NCBI GenBank assembly: GCA_934045905.1
Contig: OW203761.1
Location: 29,438,964-29,502,963 of the forward strand
DNA from: Leuctra nigra
Lineage: Eukaryota > Arthropoda > Insecta > Plecoptera > Leuctridae
DNA: 64,000 bases
Reading direction: 5' to 3'
Below are positions 34,600-47,639 of this stretch, in pieces. The first letter of the stretch is position 1, and each line of letters starts with the position of its first letter. The notes under the pieces were generated by a model. It worked only from the letters and a program-made list of their open reading frames with translations. It was not told the DNA's origin and did no database searches. The position numbers were made by a program, and so were the translations under genes.

Positions 34600-36900
34600 C
34601 TTCAGTGGTCTTACTTAAGTAGAACAGCACTGTATCGAGATTAACGTAATCCTTAGTTAGTCACAGTCAATCTCACGTCACGTATCATAAATAGGAGTGG
34701 ATTATTGAAAGCATTGATATTAATGTTTTCAATTGATTGTATAGAAATTGATATGTAGGCTAAGTATACTACAATTGGCCAAAGTAAAAACGGTATTTAT
34801 GACTAAACAGATTGGCTGCTGGTCAGGTTGCTGGTGCTGGTTGTCAATCATTTCTTGTTATTATCAATGAAATCAGAGATCACCTACAAGAGTGAGACAA
34901 CGATAAACTTCATCGGATGATGCGTCCACCAAATCTTTATCCAGACAATCGTTTCTGTCGAATACCGTTTTTACGTTGGTCACGTGTAGTACATGACAAT
35001 TATGTTATGTAATTGATTACTGTTTTGTTCCTTTTTAGGATGCTAAGAAAACGTATAAAATGTGTCAAATTTGTACTACTATTCTTCAAAATTATCTTTT
35101 AAAAATTTCTAGATTTCTAGAATCACTTTGACATGATTTTCGGTATGTCAATCTAAAGAGTTGCCTTGAATTGTTCAATGTAACACGGACTTACGTGCAA
35201 TCTGCATTTCAAAATTATTATAATGTGGGGTTGAAGAATGAGATCAAGTCACAGCAAACTCCGCTAAACTCACATAACTTGGCACGAAACTGCAATCTCT
35301 GAGGTCTAACAGTTAGAAAGTCTATTAAAAACAACATCTATTAATTATATAATATGATTTTAATGTCGGAATTATCAACTGAAAGAATATTTAGATCAGA
35401 CTTGCATGATGTATCGATGAAATTAAGTTATTTAGAGGCATTATGATATAATGCAAGACAACCCATCCTCTAAAGCAGGCCAGACGTGGGATTCCTCATG
35501 AGAAGTGGTACTGTAAATCATTTTCACACCACTCATATGCAGCTGAGGTCTCAATGACCGTTGTTGGGGAAGCGAGGTCTTATTTCAAACCTTATATTAC
35601 AAAATTAAAGTTTTCAGAAAAATGCATCTCATAAATTATACTTTTTTTACTTTTTTGTATACTAAAAACAGTAAATGGTCACTTGTTTAGTTCAATACGG
35701 TTCAATAGTATTCTTAGATAACGAAAAGGGAAATGTAAATTGGGTATGTTTCATCCTTTTCCCGAAAAATATGTTTCTATTGTTGACACGAGGTCTTGCA
35801 ACTCTGGTGTATCTATCGATTTGCATCTTTGCATTTATCAGAAGAACCTGTTCAAATTTTAGTGACTACACTTAGCCTTAGGCTTAGCCTAAAAATATTC
35901 ACCCGAGTGTATCATTTATGGTATCAATGATCAAAATATACAATACTTATTCCGCCCAATATTGTTCTGTAATTTACTTCTAACCAAGATGAAAGTTTCT
36001 TCTCGTGGAAGAACAGTGTTGCGTCATTCATAACGCACACCGCGAGCAGTCGAGCTAGAAACCGGACTCGAACCCGGGATCTCAGAGTCGTAAACGCGTA
36101 GCAGCTATATATCTGTCCTGTAGAAGGGGTTCATTTTCATAATGCCTGCAATTGCAGACGGGGCGAAAGAATTCGCATCAGTTGATAGGAATTCTTGAAC
36201 GTCTTCGCGTGTGGCTTGTGATAATGGTCTGTGATAATCATTTATCCAAGAGAGAGAGGGCGACCAAGACAACTTGTTTCACCCCCACCCAAGAGAGCGA
36301 TGTACTGACTATTACCATACTGCCTACTCCTAGCCCTCCACCCTTCGCCGTACGCGAGAATTTTTCTGGCAAAGACTTCGTATATGGTAGAAAAAATTAT
36401 TTTTATAAAATTCAATTTTTTACATTTTTGAAGTGAAATAAATGGTTGATCCAACTAGATTATGTTTTAAAATGTCATTCACGATAATTCTGAGATGAAA
36501 TTGGGGTCGTGAAAACTCTCTAGATTAAAAAATGTTAATTTTTTAAATTCGAAATAGGGCATATTTAATATTAATATATCCTTCATTTTACTGATTTAAT
36601 AGCTGTCAGAACACAGTATGTACACTCCACTTCGAAATCAGAGTTCTATTTGTATAAATAAGTAAGTTATTAGAGTTTTTGTCACAGTCAATTAACGTCC
36701 CATTTACGAAGTCTTTGCCAGAAAAATTCTCGCATCCCTACTGCCTACACTCAACTTTCAGCCCAAACTGCAAGGACCTGCATTATAAACCCCCACCCGA
36801 TGGGGCGATGCAGTGTACCACTTTTTCACCTTTCCATTTCTTGGCCCTTGACCTTGATGGTTAAGTCAGGTCAAGTTTACGACTTCAATTTTGTACTTTC
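34600..36900. other. Intergenic AT-rich region
   Basis: No supported gene. The only notable item is a minus-strand tRNA-like segment at 36045-36118. Open frames are short and without motifs. Confidence 0.5.
36045..36118 (-). mobile_element. tRNA-like segment, probable SINE head
   Basis: Minus strand: GATCCCGGGTTCGAGTCCGG fits an RNA polymerase III box B and T-arm, preceded by GCGTTTACGACTCTGAGAT, which resembles an anticodon arm. An acceptor stem and a clean D-arm are not evident. It is most likely a tRNA-derived SINE fragment. Similar box-B-like sequences occur near 19090, 31915 and 60435 on the minus strand. Confidence 0.4.
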
Positions 36901-36946
36901 TCATATTGTAATCTTTAAATAACAAAAATGCATTGAAATGCAATTT

Positions 36947-37062
36947 AGGGCCAGTCTTTCAATACTCTGCTAAATTTTAAACGGTTGATTAGGACTGTAT
37001 TGTCATGGCACGACATTCTTAATTACTGATTTTAGCCGAGTACCTATTGAAAAAGTGGACCT
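36947..37062. mobile_element. MITE-like element, copy A
   Basis: Imperfect inverted ends AGGGCCAGTCTTTCAATA... and ...TATTGAAAAAGTGGACCT. The interior ATTTTAAACGGTTGATTAGG is shared with copy B in inverted orientation. Confidence 0.6.
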
Positions 37063-37362
37063 TTAGATGTCAAAATTGGAAATAAAGTGAAAAAGGCGTG
37101 AAATATTCGACAATTTTACGTAGGTAATTTTACAAATCCAAATAATTGGTCCAAACAAAAATAAGTAATACAATTTATTGATACATATCAATCGAAGAAA
37201 AATAATACAATATTATATTAGTTGTGTTTAGGAGCTTAATGTAAAAACGCCAAGTGTTGTAAACGTCTTCATTTGGTCTTCATGGTCACTCAAGCAAGTG
37301 TTAATAGAGAGTGTTAAGGTGCTGCAAGCGCGAGCGATTTTGCTGCTTTTTGTAGACACTTT

Positions 37363-37660
37363 TTGCGATACGATTGGAGAAGAAATGGGTAGACCAAATT
37401 ATTTGAAATTTTAATCGTGATTAGATAAAAGACAAACTTAGGGTTATCCCTTGGTACATTTTTAATTTTTTGCTTCGTTAATTAGTAATAATTAGTGGAT
37501 TTTGGGTGAAAAATTAGATATTTTCTCGTCTCCCTGGGCGCCGTAAAAAATTAAATTTCAAAAATGTGCCAAGGGATAACCCTAAGTTTGTCTTTCATCT
37601 AATCATGATCAAAATTTGAGATCAATTGGTTTACGGGTTTGGTCTCCAATCGTATCGCAA
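37363..37660. mobile_element. ~300-bp foldback element with ~100-bp arms
   Basis: The outer arms carry TTGCGATACGATTGGAG and its inverse CTCCAATCGTATCGCAA (37644-37660). The inner arms carry GACAAACTTAGGGTTATCCC (from 37431) and its inverse (about 37571-37593). The loop of about 90 bases is AT-rich. No coding frame is present. It is MITE-like and has the longest arms in the window. Confidence 0.75.
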
Positions 37661-37854
37661 ATTTCATCGTTTTGCGCGGTTTTGTTGAATAACCGGCGCC
37701 TTATTAACGATGCAATAAGCAAAAATTAAAAAGGGCTACTAATATACAATCAGACTGATCATGTGAACATCCTGTAAAAGTTACACTCACTTATGAAACA
37801 ATTTGTCTCTCTCAATTTTCTAAAACGGCCGAGCGCTAGTATCACCTTAAGACA

Positions 37855-37945
37855 GTGTTAGAGCGCGGGGTGTTCGGTGGAGGCGCCGCTAGCGCCAGGG
37901 AGCGGGTATTGCGGGCAGCTAGGGCGGGGGTGTCGTCCGAATAAC
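37855..37945. promoter_or_regulatory. Isolated GC-rich patch, possible regulatory element
   Basis: GGAGGCGCCGCTAGCGCCAG and neighbouring G/C runs stand out in AT-rich DNA. It lies between the two divergent genes and could be an upstream promoter or insulator-type site. No specific factor motif is convincing. Confidence 0.25.
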
Positions 37946-38247
37946 GAGCTTCTGCATTGATCGGTCACACTCCTTGTTCTTTCAGATCCCTGCATCCATC
38001 CATCCCGTCGTTGACATATCGAGATGTTGCTGGAGAATAGGTGAGAGAGCATCAACACTTCGAGACGATTCGTCACAAGTATTCGTCAGTCAAGAAAAAC
38101 TTTCGATTTTGTATTTATAAGATGATTTTTGTTCTTTACTTCAGGTGGTCTGAAATACGATTGTGTGACTTGTAGAATTTGTAGAAAACATTTAATCGTG
38201 CAAGGGGATTATTATTTTGAATGAAATTTCACCCCCTTATCGTATAA

Positions 38248-38365
38248 AGGGTCAGATTTCAATGCTCTGCTGTAATTCAAGGAATGTCATTGGTTGTTGC
38301 CATGATTATAGGTTTAGTCCTAATCCGCTGTTTAAAATGTAGTAAAACATTAAAAAACTGGCCCT
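38248..38365. mobile_element. MITE-like element, copy B (inverted relative to copy A)
   Basis: The ends are AGGGTCAGATTTCAATGCTC and ...AAAAAACTGGCCCT. The interior read on the minus strand contains ATGGCAACAACCAATGACAT and GGATTAGGACT. It matches copy A and copy C. Confidence 0.65.
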
Positions 38366-40073
38366 AAAAACGTATAGCAGGAAGACGCCCCCCCCCCCCC
38401 CCGTATTTTCTAAAGGAAAAAAAAAAAAGTCAAGAACAGCATATTTGACTCTTTGACTGATGGGGAAGAAATCCGCAAGAGATGTGCAACTTTCTGAAAG
38501 CAGAAGTTTGTTTTCGGATCTAATTTCCGTTCATCAGACGATATCTCCTGATGACTGACCGATGACAAAACAATAAAACATCGAGAGCCAAACCCGAAGA
38601 ACAGGCTTACAAACTTCCCGAAACATTTCAGTCTTCTTATCTTTTTGTGTTTTTTTTGTTTATATCCGCGTTTTCGTTCTTGTTTCCGTCTCCTGGGATG
38701 ATGGATCCATTACTTTGTTGCTGTCATGAGATCGTTCGGATAATTATTAGTAGAAACCAAACTAACCTCTGTATCATCGGGACGAGAGAATTAGCAGAAG
38801 GCTGAAGCTGTGTGATGAGAACTTGCGGAGGGGTGAAGGAGGAAAAACAGCAGGGAAATGATTGAACGATCGAGAGAAAATCCGATGAAACAGGCAGACG
38901 AAATTATTACATTATTACTTAGAAGAGATACAATTAATTGTTTTTTAAATGATAAAAGTTTGGTGAAGACTTTGATCAGTGCAGCATGTTCTTGTGTATC
39001 AGGTATCTGATATCGGTGATTCATCCATTCGGTCTGAATATTTTTCAATTTCGAATACTACATTTCATGACTTTAGCTCCAAAGTCAAGAGAGCTCTTTG
39101 TACATTTTACACTACCTCACACCACCAGCATGAAGTGAAGATTTGCTCATCTTTAACACTGCAGATTATTCAAAGCAGCGTACACATTGAATTCACGTCC
39201 TGCAGCTAAATTAAGGTTGCAGCTCATCAATGAGTTTTAAAACTATAGGATTTGCTTTATTTGTAATCACTAATTATGGAAATAAAAGTTAAAGTTTATA
39301 GAATTTGCACAAAATCTCAATGGAAACGACGGAGATGTGTCTCGAAGAAAATAGATGGAATAAAAGTTTTACATTTTAAGCAGCGTAGAATAAATGACAT
39401 TTTCAATTGAATAACACTGACATTTTCCAGACAGCTTTCAACTTTTTCTCAAACCTTCTCGACGATCAACTTCAGTTTCCCCGCGAATTGATTTTAAGAA
39501 CACCGATGCGTAATTACGCTGCGTGTCGAACTTCTCTTCAACATCCTCCAAATCCTCTTGGAAAACATCTGAAATACACCGAATCCTCATCGAACATTGA
39601 TTCAAAGAGTTGCATCAACTCAATCAGTGACAAAGGTCGACTAATTGACGTCGTAATCGTGTCGGATAGTTCGATCACATGACGACGCCTTGACGGCTGG
39701 ACGACGCTAGACGGAGGACGTCGCGGCGCTAATCGATGCGGTGTCTACTGCGCCGGTTTGTCTCGCCGTTCGACACCCATTACGCACCTTAATCGCTTTC
39801 CTCTAGGCCAGGGGTGACTTATATCTACACAACTTCGTGGTCGACGTCGACTGTGTGGAGGAAAACTAGAGTCGATAACAAAGAAAAACATTCTTTGCGG
39901 CCACCAACCTCTGTTCAACGAGAATGTTCCTCAACTACCAGATACATTACTTTCAAAATATGTGTAATTATTAAGCTGTAAATTGACATTTCGAATCTGA
40001 AGAAACACATTTTTGGGACGCGTATTTTCAAATGTTATTTTTAAAGAAAATATTTAATATTTATGACCAGTTT

Positions 40074-40140
40074 TTCAATTGGAACGCAACAACCAATAGC
40101 ATTCCTTGAATGGTTGTAGCAGTCTAGCAGATTGAAAGAT
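40074..40140. mobile_element. MITE-like element, copy C (internally deleted)
   Basis: ACCAGTTTTTCAATTGGAAC followed by GCAACAACCAATAGCATTCC and, after TTGAATGGTTGTAGCAG, an inverted end GATTGAAAGAT. It shares the CAACAACCAAT..CATTCCTTGAAT core with copy B but lacks about 50 internal bases. Confidence 0.5.
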
Positions 40141-40837
40141 TTTATTGTTTAGAAAGAGAAAATAGAATGTATCGTTGCAATCAACATTTTCATTTTTTTA
40201 CTTGATCCTGTACTACTGCAAATGCTATTTTTTTTTTTTGTAACATCACTTTGCAAAAAAAAGGAACACTCCCTCCCTGTCCTCAGCGCACCAAACAAGT
40301 TGTCTTATGCAAAATTTCAGCTCCTTCAGAGAAACGGTGCAAACTGTACCGCACTACAACAACTGAAAAAGGTACAGAGATTCGAATCATAAGAAGACGC
40401 TCACTCCACTAGTTGCCAAATTCGCGGATTGTGTAGGAAATGCCCCTTCGTACGCCTGCAGTGAATTAACTTCTTGCCGTTCGTTCTCTCATACATTGAT
40501 TGAACATGAAAGCGAAACGTGCGTGCGTGCTCGCGTGTTCAGACCTCATAATTGAAATCAAAATATAAATGAATATTGAAATCTTGTGTGATTTTGGTTA
40601 ACTACTGCGGAAAATAGAACTAAATATAGTTCTTACATATACCTACCCTATAAGGTGTTCAAAACATTCTCTACTAACATAAACCAGGCTGGTGTGCACG
40701 GAACAGATCCATTTCTGTCTTCATTTGTAATAATTTCGGAATTACTTTTGAAACATGTTCGTATTTGTACAAATAGCGTTCTACGTATTTGTTGAATTAA
40801 ATAAAAATTCGATATGAGGAGGATTATAAAGACACCG

Positions 40838-40959
40838 GGAGGTTTATTCTAAAACGTTTTCCCAATTCCATTCTGATGGAATCCGGTCACGATCATAAAC
40901 ATTGAATGAAATCGAATTTCATCAGAATTGGGAATTCAAAAGTTCTAGAATAGACCCAT
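40838..40959. mobile_element. Foldback element with imperfect ~45-bp arms
   Basis: GGGAGGTTTATTCTAAAACG...CCCAATTCCATTCTGATGGAAT is mirrored by ATTTCATCAGAATTGGGAATTC...AGTTCTAGAATAGACCC. No open frame is present. Confidence 0.6.
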
Positions 40960-43900
40960 GATTCCAATACATGAAACTCAATGTTTCGCATTGTCCGTAT
41001 GATCCAGTCTGGGCCCAAACCCGGTCCTGGGTGAAACTTATCTCATTAAACATTACGACATTGGCATTGTCTTCTCTGAAAACTTCAATCATTTAACGAC
41101 AAGGGCGTGTCAATGTTGAAATGTGGACATGTTAAGCAGGATAAACGTCTGACACGTCACTCAATGACATTGACAGTTGACACAAATCATGTCTCAAAGA
41201 AAACACGGATCTCTTTTTACATCGATTACTACGTCTCTTCGTCAAGTTCTAACTAACTCAAAGAGTTGCTAACCTGTTGGGGATGCAATAAATAGCCAAT
41301 AGAAGATCACTGTTGACTGAAACATAACATTAGTTTCTATTATATTGTAATAAATGGGATCGTATTTATTGTCAAGTATCTAGTTATGAGAATGGTGTAA
41401 TGAATACCCACGAGTGGTCAGTACCCCCCTCTCCTCCCTCCCTCCCTTCCGAGACAGGTAAGTCCGGTCCGGTCAAGCAAAAAGGGGACCTTTTGTTGCA
41501 TCATCCCAAATGAAAATGGAAGGGGAATTGTGTGTCCGAGATTTTTGGATTGATTTACGTCAAAAGACAACATTCCTTTGCATGTCTCTAAGTTACAACT
41601 CTCCATGACAAGACACTCTGTATGTCCGACTATAAAACTCTGAATTATGTATCCAAAGAAACGTTTAGACATCAACATTTTAAGACTTAGGACTTTTATA
41701 CTATAAAAATGATCGATCAAGTCTCATTAATTCGTTTTTGTGATTTGAAATATTTTCTTTGAGCGAAATATAAATCTGTTGAGTCCAGCATGTTGCAATG
41801 AATATATCTCCGACTATGATATCACTGGATATAAATCTTCCGGCGAGCGAGTGGGCTTTGGACCCGGTGTGAAGAGGGATCAGGTTTGGAGATGGAAGGA
41901 GTTGGTGATATCGTGCGTTGATATTTCCACGCGTCCTTCCTCCTTCAACGTCAATCCATGAAGCTTCAGTGCTATCAAGATTTAGAAAACATTGGTTATT
42001 CGGAATTTACCATTCTATTGATTTACTTCAACAAATAAGTCATTTTACATGGCGTTATTATGTTTTAGGTATCGGTACAATGGTTTTTTCAAACTCGCAT
42101 TGTCCTATCTATTTAGGTCAAAAAATAATGTGTAAATTAATAAACGGTTGGGCAAGTTGGCGTCTCTAAATAAATTCATGAAAAGAAAGAAAGAAAGAAA
42201 GAAAGAAAGGAAGGAAGAAAGAAAGAAATAATTGAAAGGATGAAAGAAATTGTTTGGATGCGTAGACGACAAAACCCTGCTATCTGACCAAAGTCTTGCA
42301 AATTAGGTTAGAAGCATACTTTTTTTGGTATTGAATAATGGTTACGCATGCCCTAATAGATGCATTAAGAAACTCGACAACAAGACAGAATTAAAAATAA
42401 ATAATAAATATTGAGTTAGCAATAGAATATAAACGCAATCGACGTTTTCTAATTGCAACAGCAACATTGGAATAACATTAATATAATAAGCAACATTTCC
42501 TGGTGTCTAAGAAACATAACTGAACCGAATGTAAATAATAACCAACCATCTTCCTGGTTTCATGTGACATTCGATACTCAGTCAACACCTTCAAAACAGG
42601 ACACTCATAAATCTAGCAAATTCAACACCCACCTTCAAAAACCAAACTATTAAATCATTGACGTCCCAAATAAAACACAACCCAAGTCAGTCACACATAG
42701 ACACATTCTAATAGTTCAAGTTTACCTATACACGTTTCTGAGAGATCAAGTTTATGATTTTTGTTTGAAATTAAGTGTCTCCTAATCTCATTGATTTGTG
42801 ACTTTGGATTCTACTCCTGCTGCATGATCTGTTTGCCCCACGCTTGTCTCCAAGATGGAATATTTTATTACCCTCGTGGCTTACATCTATAATGATGACT
42901 AGAGAAGGAGACATTGATGGAAGTAGATTGCTCGCAAATTGCGTGGGATTTCAGCACAGTTGGCTAACCTGTTTTAGATGATCTTTAAGGTCACTACACA
43001 ACATGAATTTAACTCTTAAAACCAATCTGGAATTGCATCGGCGGGAAATAATGCAAGTTTCGAATAAATGCATTTTGTAATTGTCTTGAATCTGGCGCAA
43101 GAGAAATTGCAAGACCACACTACACTTCCAATCAAATACTAACGATTATCAACTCTAATCAATGTCGTGAGCATATATTTATCCAAATATGTTTGGGAAC
43201 TTTTTGGATTTATACAATTTAAAAAACAATTTATTCTCTGTAAAACTTATAAAAATTTAAAAAAAATCTGTATTTATTTTTAAAAATCAATAAATCCTCA
43301 AAAGCTTGTAGGTATGCGATTATAAAATTATATTAAAACTATCTTAAATTATTATTGTAAAATTGTTAAATTATTATAAAAATAAATGAAAACAATTTTT
43401 AAAAATGAGGGGTATAGTATAGCTGTATGAGGAGAATAGAAAGTGTAATGCTGCCTTTATATTAGATTAAGAACATACTACACCTCATCAATCATGCAGG
43501 AAATTAGATTTTAATCACATGTTTCAATAATTTGCATGATTTCTAACTGCAGAATGAGTGACAGGAGATTGCGCCATCACGTGTATCAACTACTGTCCAT
43601 GTTGCCCAACTATTACACGACCTATAGCGACATGGAGACACAGCTTTCAATGATGGACTCATAGTTGGCCAAGAGTTGCGTATTGTGTTTGTGTTCGAGG
43701 TGTGAAAAGCGCTGCGTGTAATGAGATGCAGGGATTCAAGAAGAAGAGTACTTCAAAGAACCGCTGAAGGTAATCTGGAACCAAAATACAACGAAAAGCT
43801 GATTTGAGGTGAAGAAAAAAGGTTGATCCGATGTTTATCATTGAACTCAATAGATTATGTTCTCCTATAATGAAGTCTGTTTAGGTGGATGCAACTCGAA

Positions 43901-46900
43901 AAAAGGGTTTTATTATCTATTTATTTCTTTTGTTTAGGTATAATTTTTGAACGCCCGTTACCTGACGTCTCAAGAATAATAATAAAAAAATAAACCTACT
44001 ATATTTTATATGTATGACATCACACAAACCTTTAGGTACATTATCGGTGTAATTTATGACATTTTATAAACCGTGTGTGCAAGGATGATTGAAGAATAGA
44101 TCAAATTTAAAAAAAAATGCCCTGCCTATGGTAGGTATACGACAAACATCACTAATTTCTAAAATTTCTAATTTCTCTTTGCATAATATTTTGATTGTAA
44201 ATACAGTTTGTATTGAATGTAACCTAATATTGGCCAGTCTAAATGTCAGTGATTTCAAGTCTGGTCTATGTTCCAACGAACCGATATTATTTGGCACAAC
44301 TCTGCAATTGCAATAACATGGGGAACCCGACGAACGGCCAGGGATCAAGATTTTGACTTTTCACTCAATAAATTGCAAACATTTCGGTCACACGAATTCA
44401 TGTCTCTCATAAACTATCAGCATGTACAACTTCCGAAATATTTTTGGCAATGGGATGAGGAGCAAGCCCACCTCCCCCTCCCCCCAGCCATTCGACACAC
44501 CCCTCCCATCGACAGTGGCGGACCGAATTCACTTACGTTTCTGTCGAAACATAGTTAGCCAAGCCAAGAAAGTGGGTTGACACAACCCTCTTATACAACT
44601 TTTTATCCCCTAATGTATATATACTTTTACATTCCTAAACATTTTGACCATGTCCGTCTCCAATCACTTCTTATCTTTGTCACACTATTTGTCACACTAT
44701 ATTTGGCACAATATTTGGCACACTGAGGTGGAATTGAAGAAATTAGACTGATGTAATGGTTAGCATCAAATTATCAAATTGTATTCTTTATGATTTGAAG
44801 ATTTTACTTATAACTTCAGTAGGTAGGTATAAATTTAAATTTTTGGAATTTGTGTGTTTATTTTTAACGCGTTTGTCCGTCTCACTTCTTACCTTTGTGT
44901 ACCTATTCTAATATAATATGACACTGAGGTGTAGTGTAGTAAATGTAGTAAATTCAAATTGTAAAATTGTGTGCTTTAAAACTTGCTAAAAGTATGCAGA
45001 AGTTGTAATTAAGCACAATACAATTTAAAGCTAACTTTACAGTGTAATTTTTAAAGATTTTCTTTACTATAGGTATATTGTCTAATCTAATACAATATCC
45101 TGTCCTATTTTTTATACAGATGTTAGTTACTTTTTTCTCTTTTAACAAATTGCATAGCAACTTACAATTATTTCAACTTTTTGCACTTTTCTTACAGGTA
45201 ATTTAAAGTCTATATAGTACCTATAGATACTCGCATCGCTCTTTTCGAATGGTTGTATCCAAGCCACAGAATTAATGTAGCCGGGAGGGGGGGGGGGGGG
45301 GGGGGTGAATTGTCAAGAAGGGGTGGGGCGAGATGTCCTTACTATCTGTACCTACCGGGTCAGGGGTGAATGAGGAATTGTGTACATTTTAACTCAATTT
45401 GAATCATTTTGAACCAAAAAATTTATTATTATACATTAGATTTAAGCTTAGTTACAAAATTAACAAAAGTTAAACATCGAGGCATTATACCAAAAAATAG
45501 CTAAAACAAATAAAATAAAGAGATGGGGTGAGTCCCCTGGAAAAATCGCCGTATAAAACTTGGACGCAAAATTATATTTTTTTATTTTTTTAAATGTGTT
45601 CCGTTATATTCGTTCTTAAGTTTAAGGGGGGCACCCCCCCCCCCCTCCCCCCCACTGCTCTGAGGACGCTTATGCATGGTCATATAAGTAAGTCATGATG
45701 CAATGGATGCAATTCTGCTTGATGCAAACTGCAAGGTGGTTCCTCACATCGCTACGCCACTGCCACCTCACCCCTCACCTTTGTCTAAATAGTCTGAAAA
45801 AAGAAGTCGTAAATTTGTACTCATGTAAAAGGGAAGGAAGCATGTCTCTTAACTGAGCTCCATTTTGTTTGAGCTTCTATTGAAGAGTCTGTGAAGGTAA
45901 AGCAATGTGTCTTCTTGGATTGAAAGGACCCGAGTCGTTGCATGGCCTTAGGGCTCTTTGCCGCAGCGCACGTCCAGTGTGAGTCGTCTTTTGCGCCCTT
46001 AGACGGCCCTAGGTGGGACGGTTGGGGCACTGAATCAATCGGTTTGACAGCATGTATACGAGAAGTTGCACACATGAACTGTGTACACATTATTCAAGAC
46101 CCGAATTCGAGTGATTTACTACTACTTTTATTCTTTCACGTTTTTTGATCAAAATGCAGTAGTAACCATCCCCCCTACGGGTAAATTACACATGGGCTTT
46201 TATATTAGATGTATTTCGAGACTTTGGGATATAAAATCTGTTTCCCCTTCCACAGTTTCATGACGAAAAGAGCAGCTGATGAAGGAAATGGGAATGAGAT
46301 CTGACAACGGGATTGATAAAAATAAATCACCTTATCTGATGGGAGCACAAATGATCCCCATTGAAGGCATTGACGTGCGAATTTATTGGCTGGAAATCAG
46401 AAGTGTACGATGTCGTTTGCCTTTCATATACACAATCAAGAATTACGAAAGGCGATTTTTGGTGGAATGGTTTGAAATCAGGGCAATCGGGGTGCATAAA
46501 GATGAGGTCATTTTAAAAATGTGTAACAAACGTGCCCGAATTTGACTATGTAGGTATGAGTAATGAATATAGGTAGGTATATGGGTGATACGAATACGAT
46601 AGGAATGGAGCCTCTTTTAGTGCGATTGCTGAAATAACAGAATTTGTTAAAATTCTCAATTCTCAATTCTCAAAGGAACCGAAATGATCTTCCTTCTTTG
46701 TTAATCTTGTAATCTTGTAAATTACTGTTTTACATGCAGTTTTCCTTGATTTTGCATTTTTTTTAAGGATTTTCGTACTGAAAGGTCAAGATTAATAGTT
46801 TTTTGACAGCCCTTGTAAAATTAACTCAAGGTGCAAACCTATTTAGGAACATTTCATGGTAATTAACTGGTAAATCATTGTTGTATAATTTAATTATCCC

Positions 46901-47600
46901 AATGAAAAGTTATTAAATATTTATTTTCTATATCATTTAAAGTTAGTGCTTCTTACATTACTATTTTGGTGGAGGTGCCGTGTTTAACAATGCATTTTCA
47001 TAATTCCAGCAGTAGCAAAAAGCTACGCTTTTCTATCACAGAAATCTTTAATATGTTTAATAGATGCATACTATATAATAATGTTTAATTCAATGCTTTG
47101 AATTGATGTAATAAATTTATCCAAATTATCGCCCCCATTTACTTTGAGTTTGCCAAACTCCTCCCATCCTCGGAAGGCCGTCCTGTCTCGATAGCTACTG
47201 CATCCTGGCGGCGGCGAGCGACAACTTCCTAGCCTCGTGTAAAGGCGCCAATTTATTGTGCCGTCGCAACACGAACAACAACCACATAACCTCAAAGTTA
47301 TCCGTTTCATTTCATTTCTAATACAATGATATGAATCGTTAGATTACTCTGTTGCGATGATGAGTGAATACGATTGTTTAGAAAGATAATACAAACACGT
47401 ATATTTGAGCGTTTATGTGAGGCTAACAAAATGTATGGTGAGCAAAATGGATACTCGACCGCTACTTGCAAAATATATTTTGATGATTAAAATGGGTTTA
47501 TGCATATTAAACTTCATATTTCGATCTGATATTTCAAAGAAGTAGATATATTTACGTAATGTACTTACCAATCGCCATAAAAACACTTATAAATGTAGAA
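40960..47600. other. Intergenic AT-rich region
   Basis: Apart from the microsatellite and a 19-base G run at 45287-45305, nothing is supported. Open frames are short, and none has a domain motif or splice context. A GC-richer patch at about 47160-47290 may belong to the promoter region that follows. Confidence 0.5.
42181..42229. repeat. (GAAA)n microsatellite
   Basis: About twelve GAAA/GGAA units, interrupted once by GGAAGGAA. Confidence 0.9.
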
Positions 47601-47639
47601 ATACTCTAAAAACAACTCGCATTTTTGACCGAAGCTTCC

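Noticed and set aside
32250..34618. Three plus-strand ORFs of 738-778 codons
   Set aside because: They are produced by a stop-free 35-bp tandem repeat and encode the same repeat in rotated phases; there is no non-repeat domain or gene structure.
35865..35892. Telomere-like TTAGGC words
   Set aside because: Only two or three imperfect units, in opposite orientations; not a telomeric tract.
46279..46545. 88-codon plus-strand ORF with internally similar IYWLEIRSVRC / VEWFEIRAIGV stretches
   Set aside because: Too short, no splice or domain context, and length within what chance allows here.
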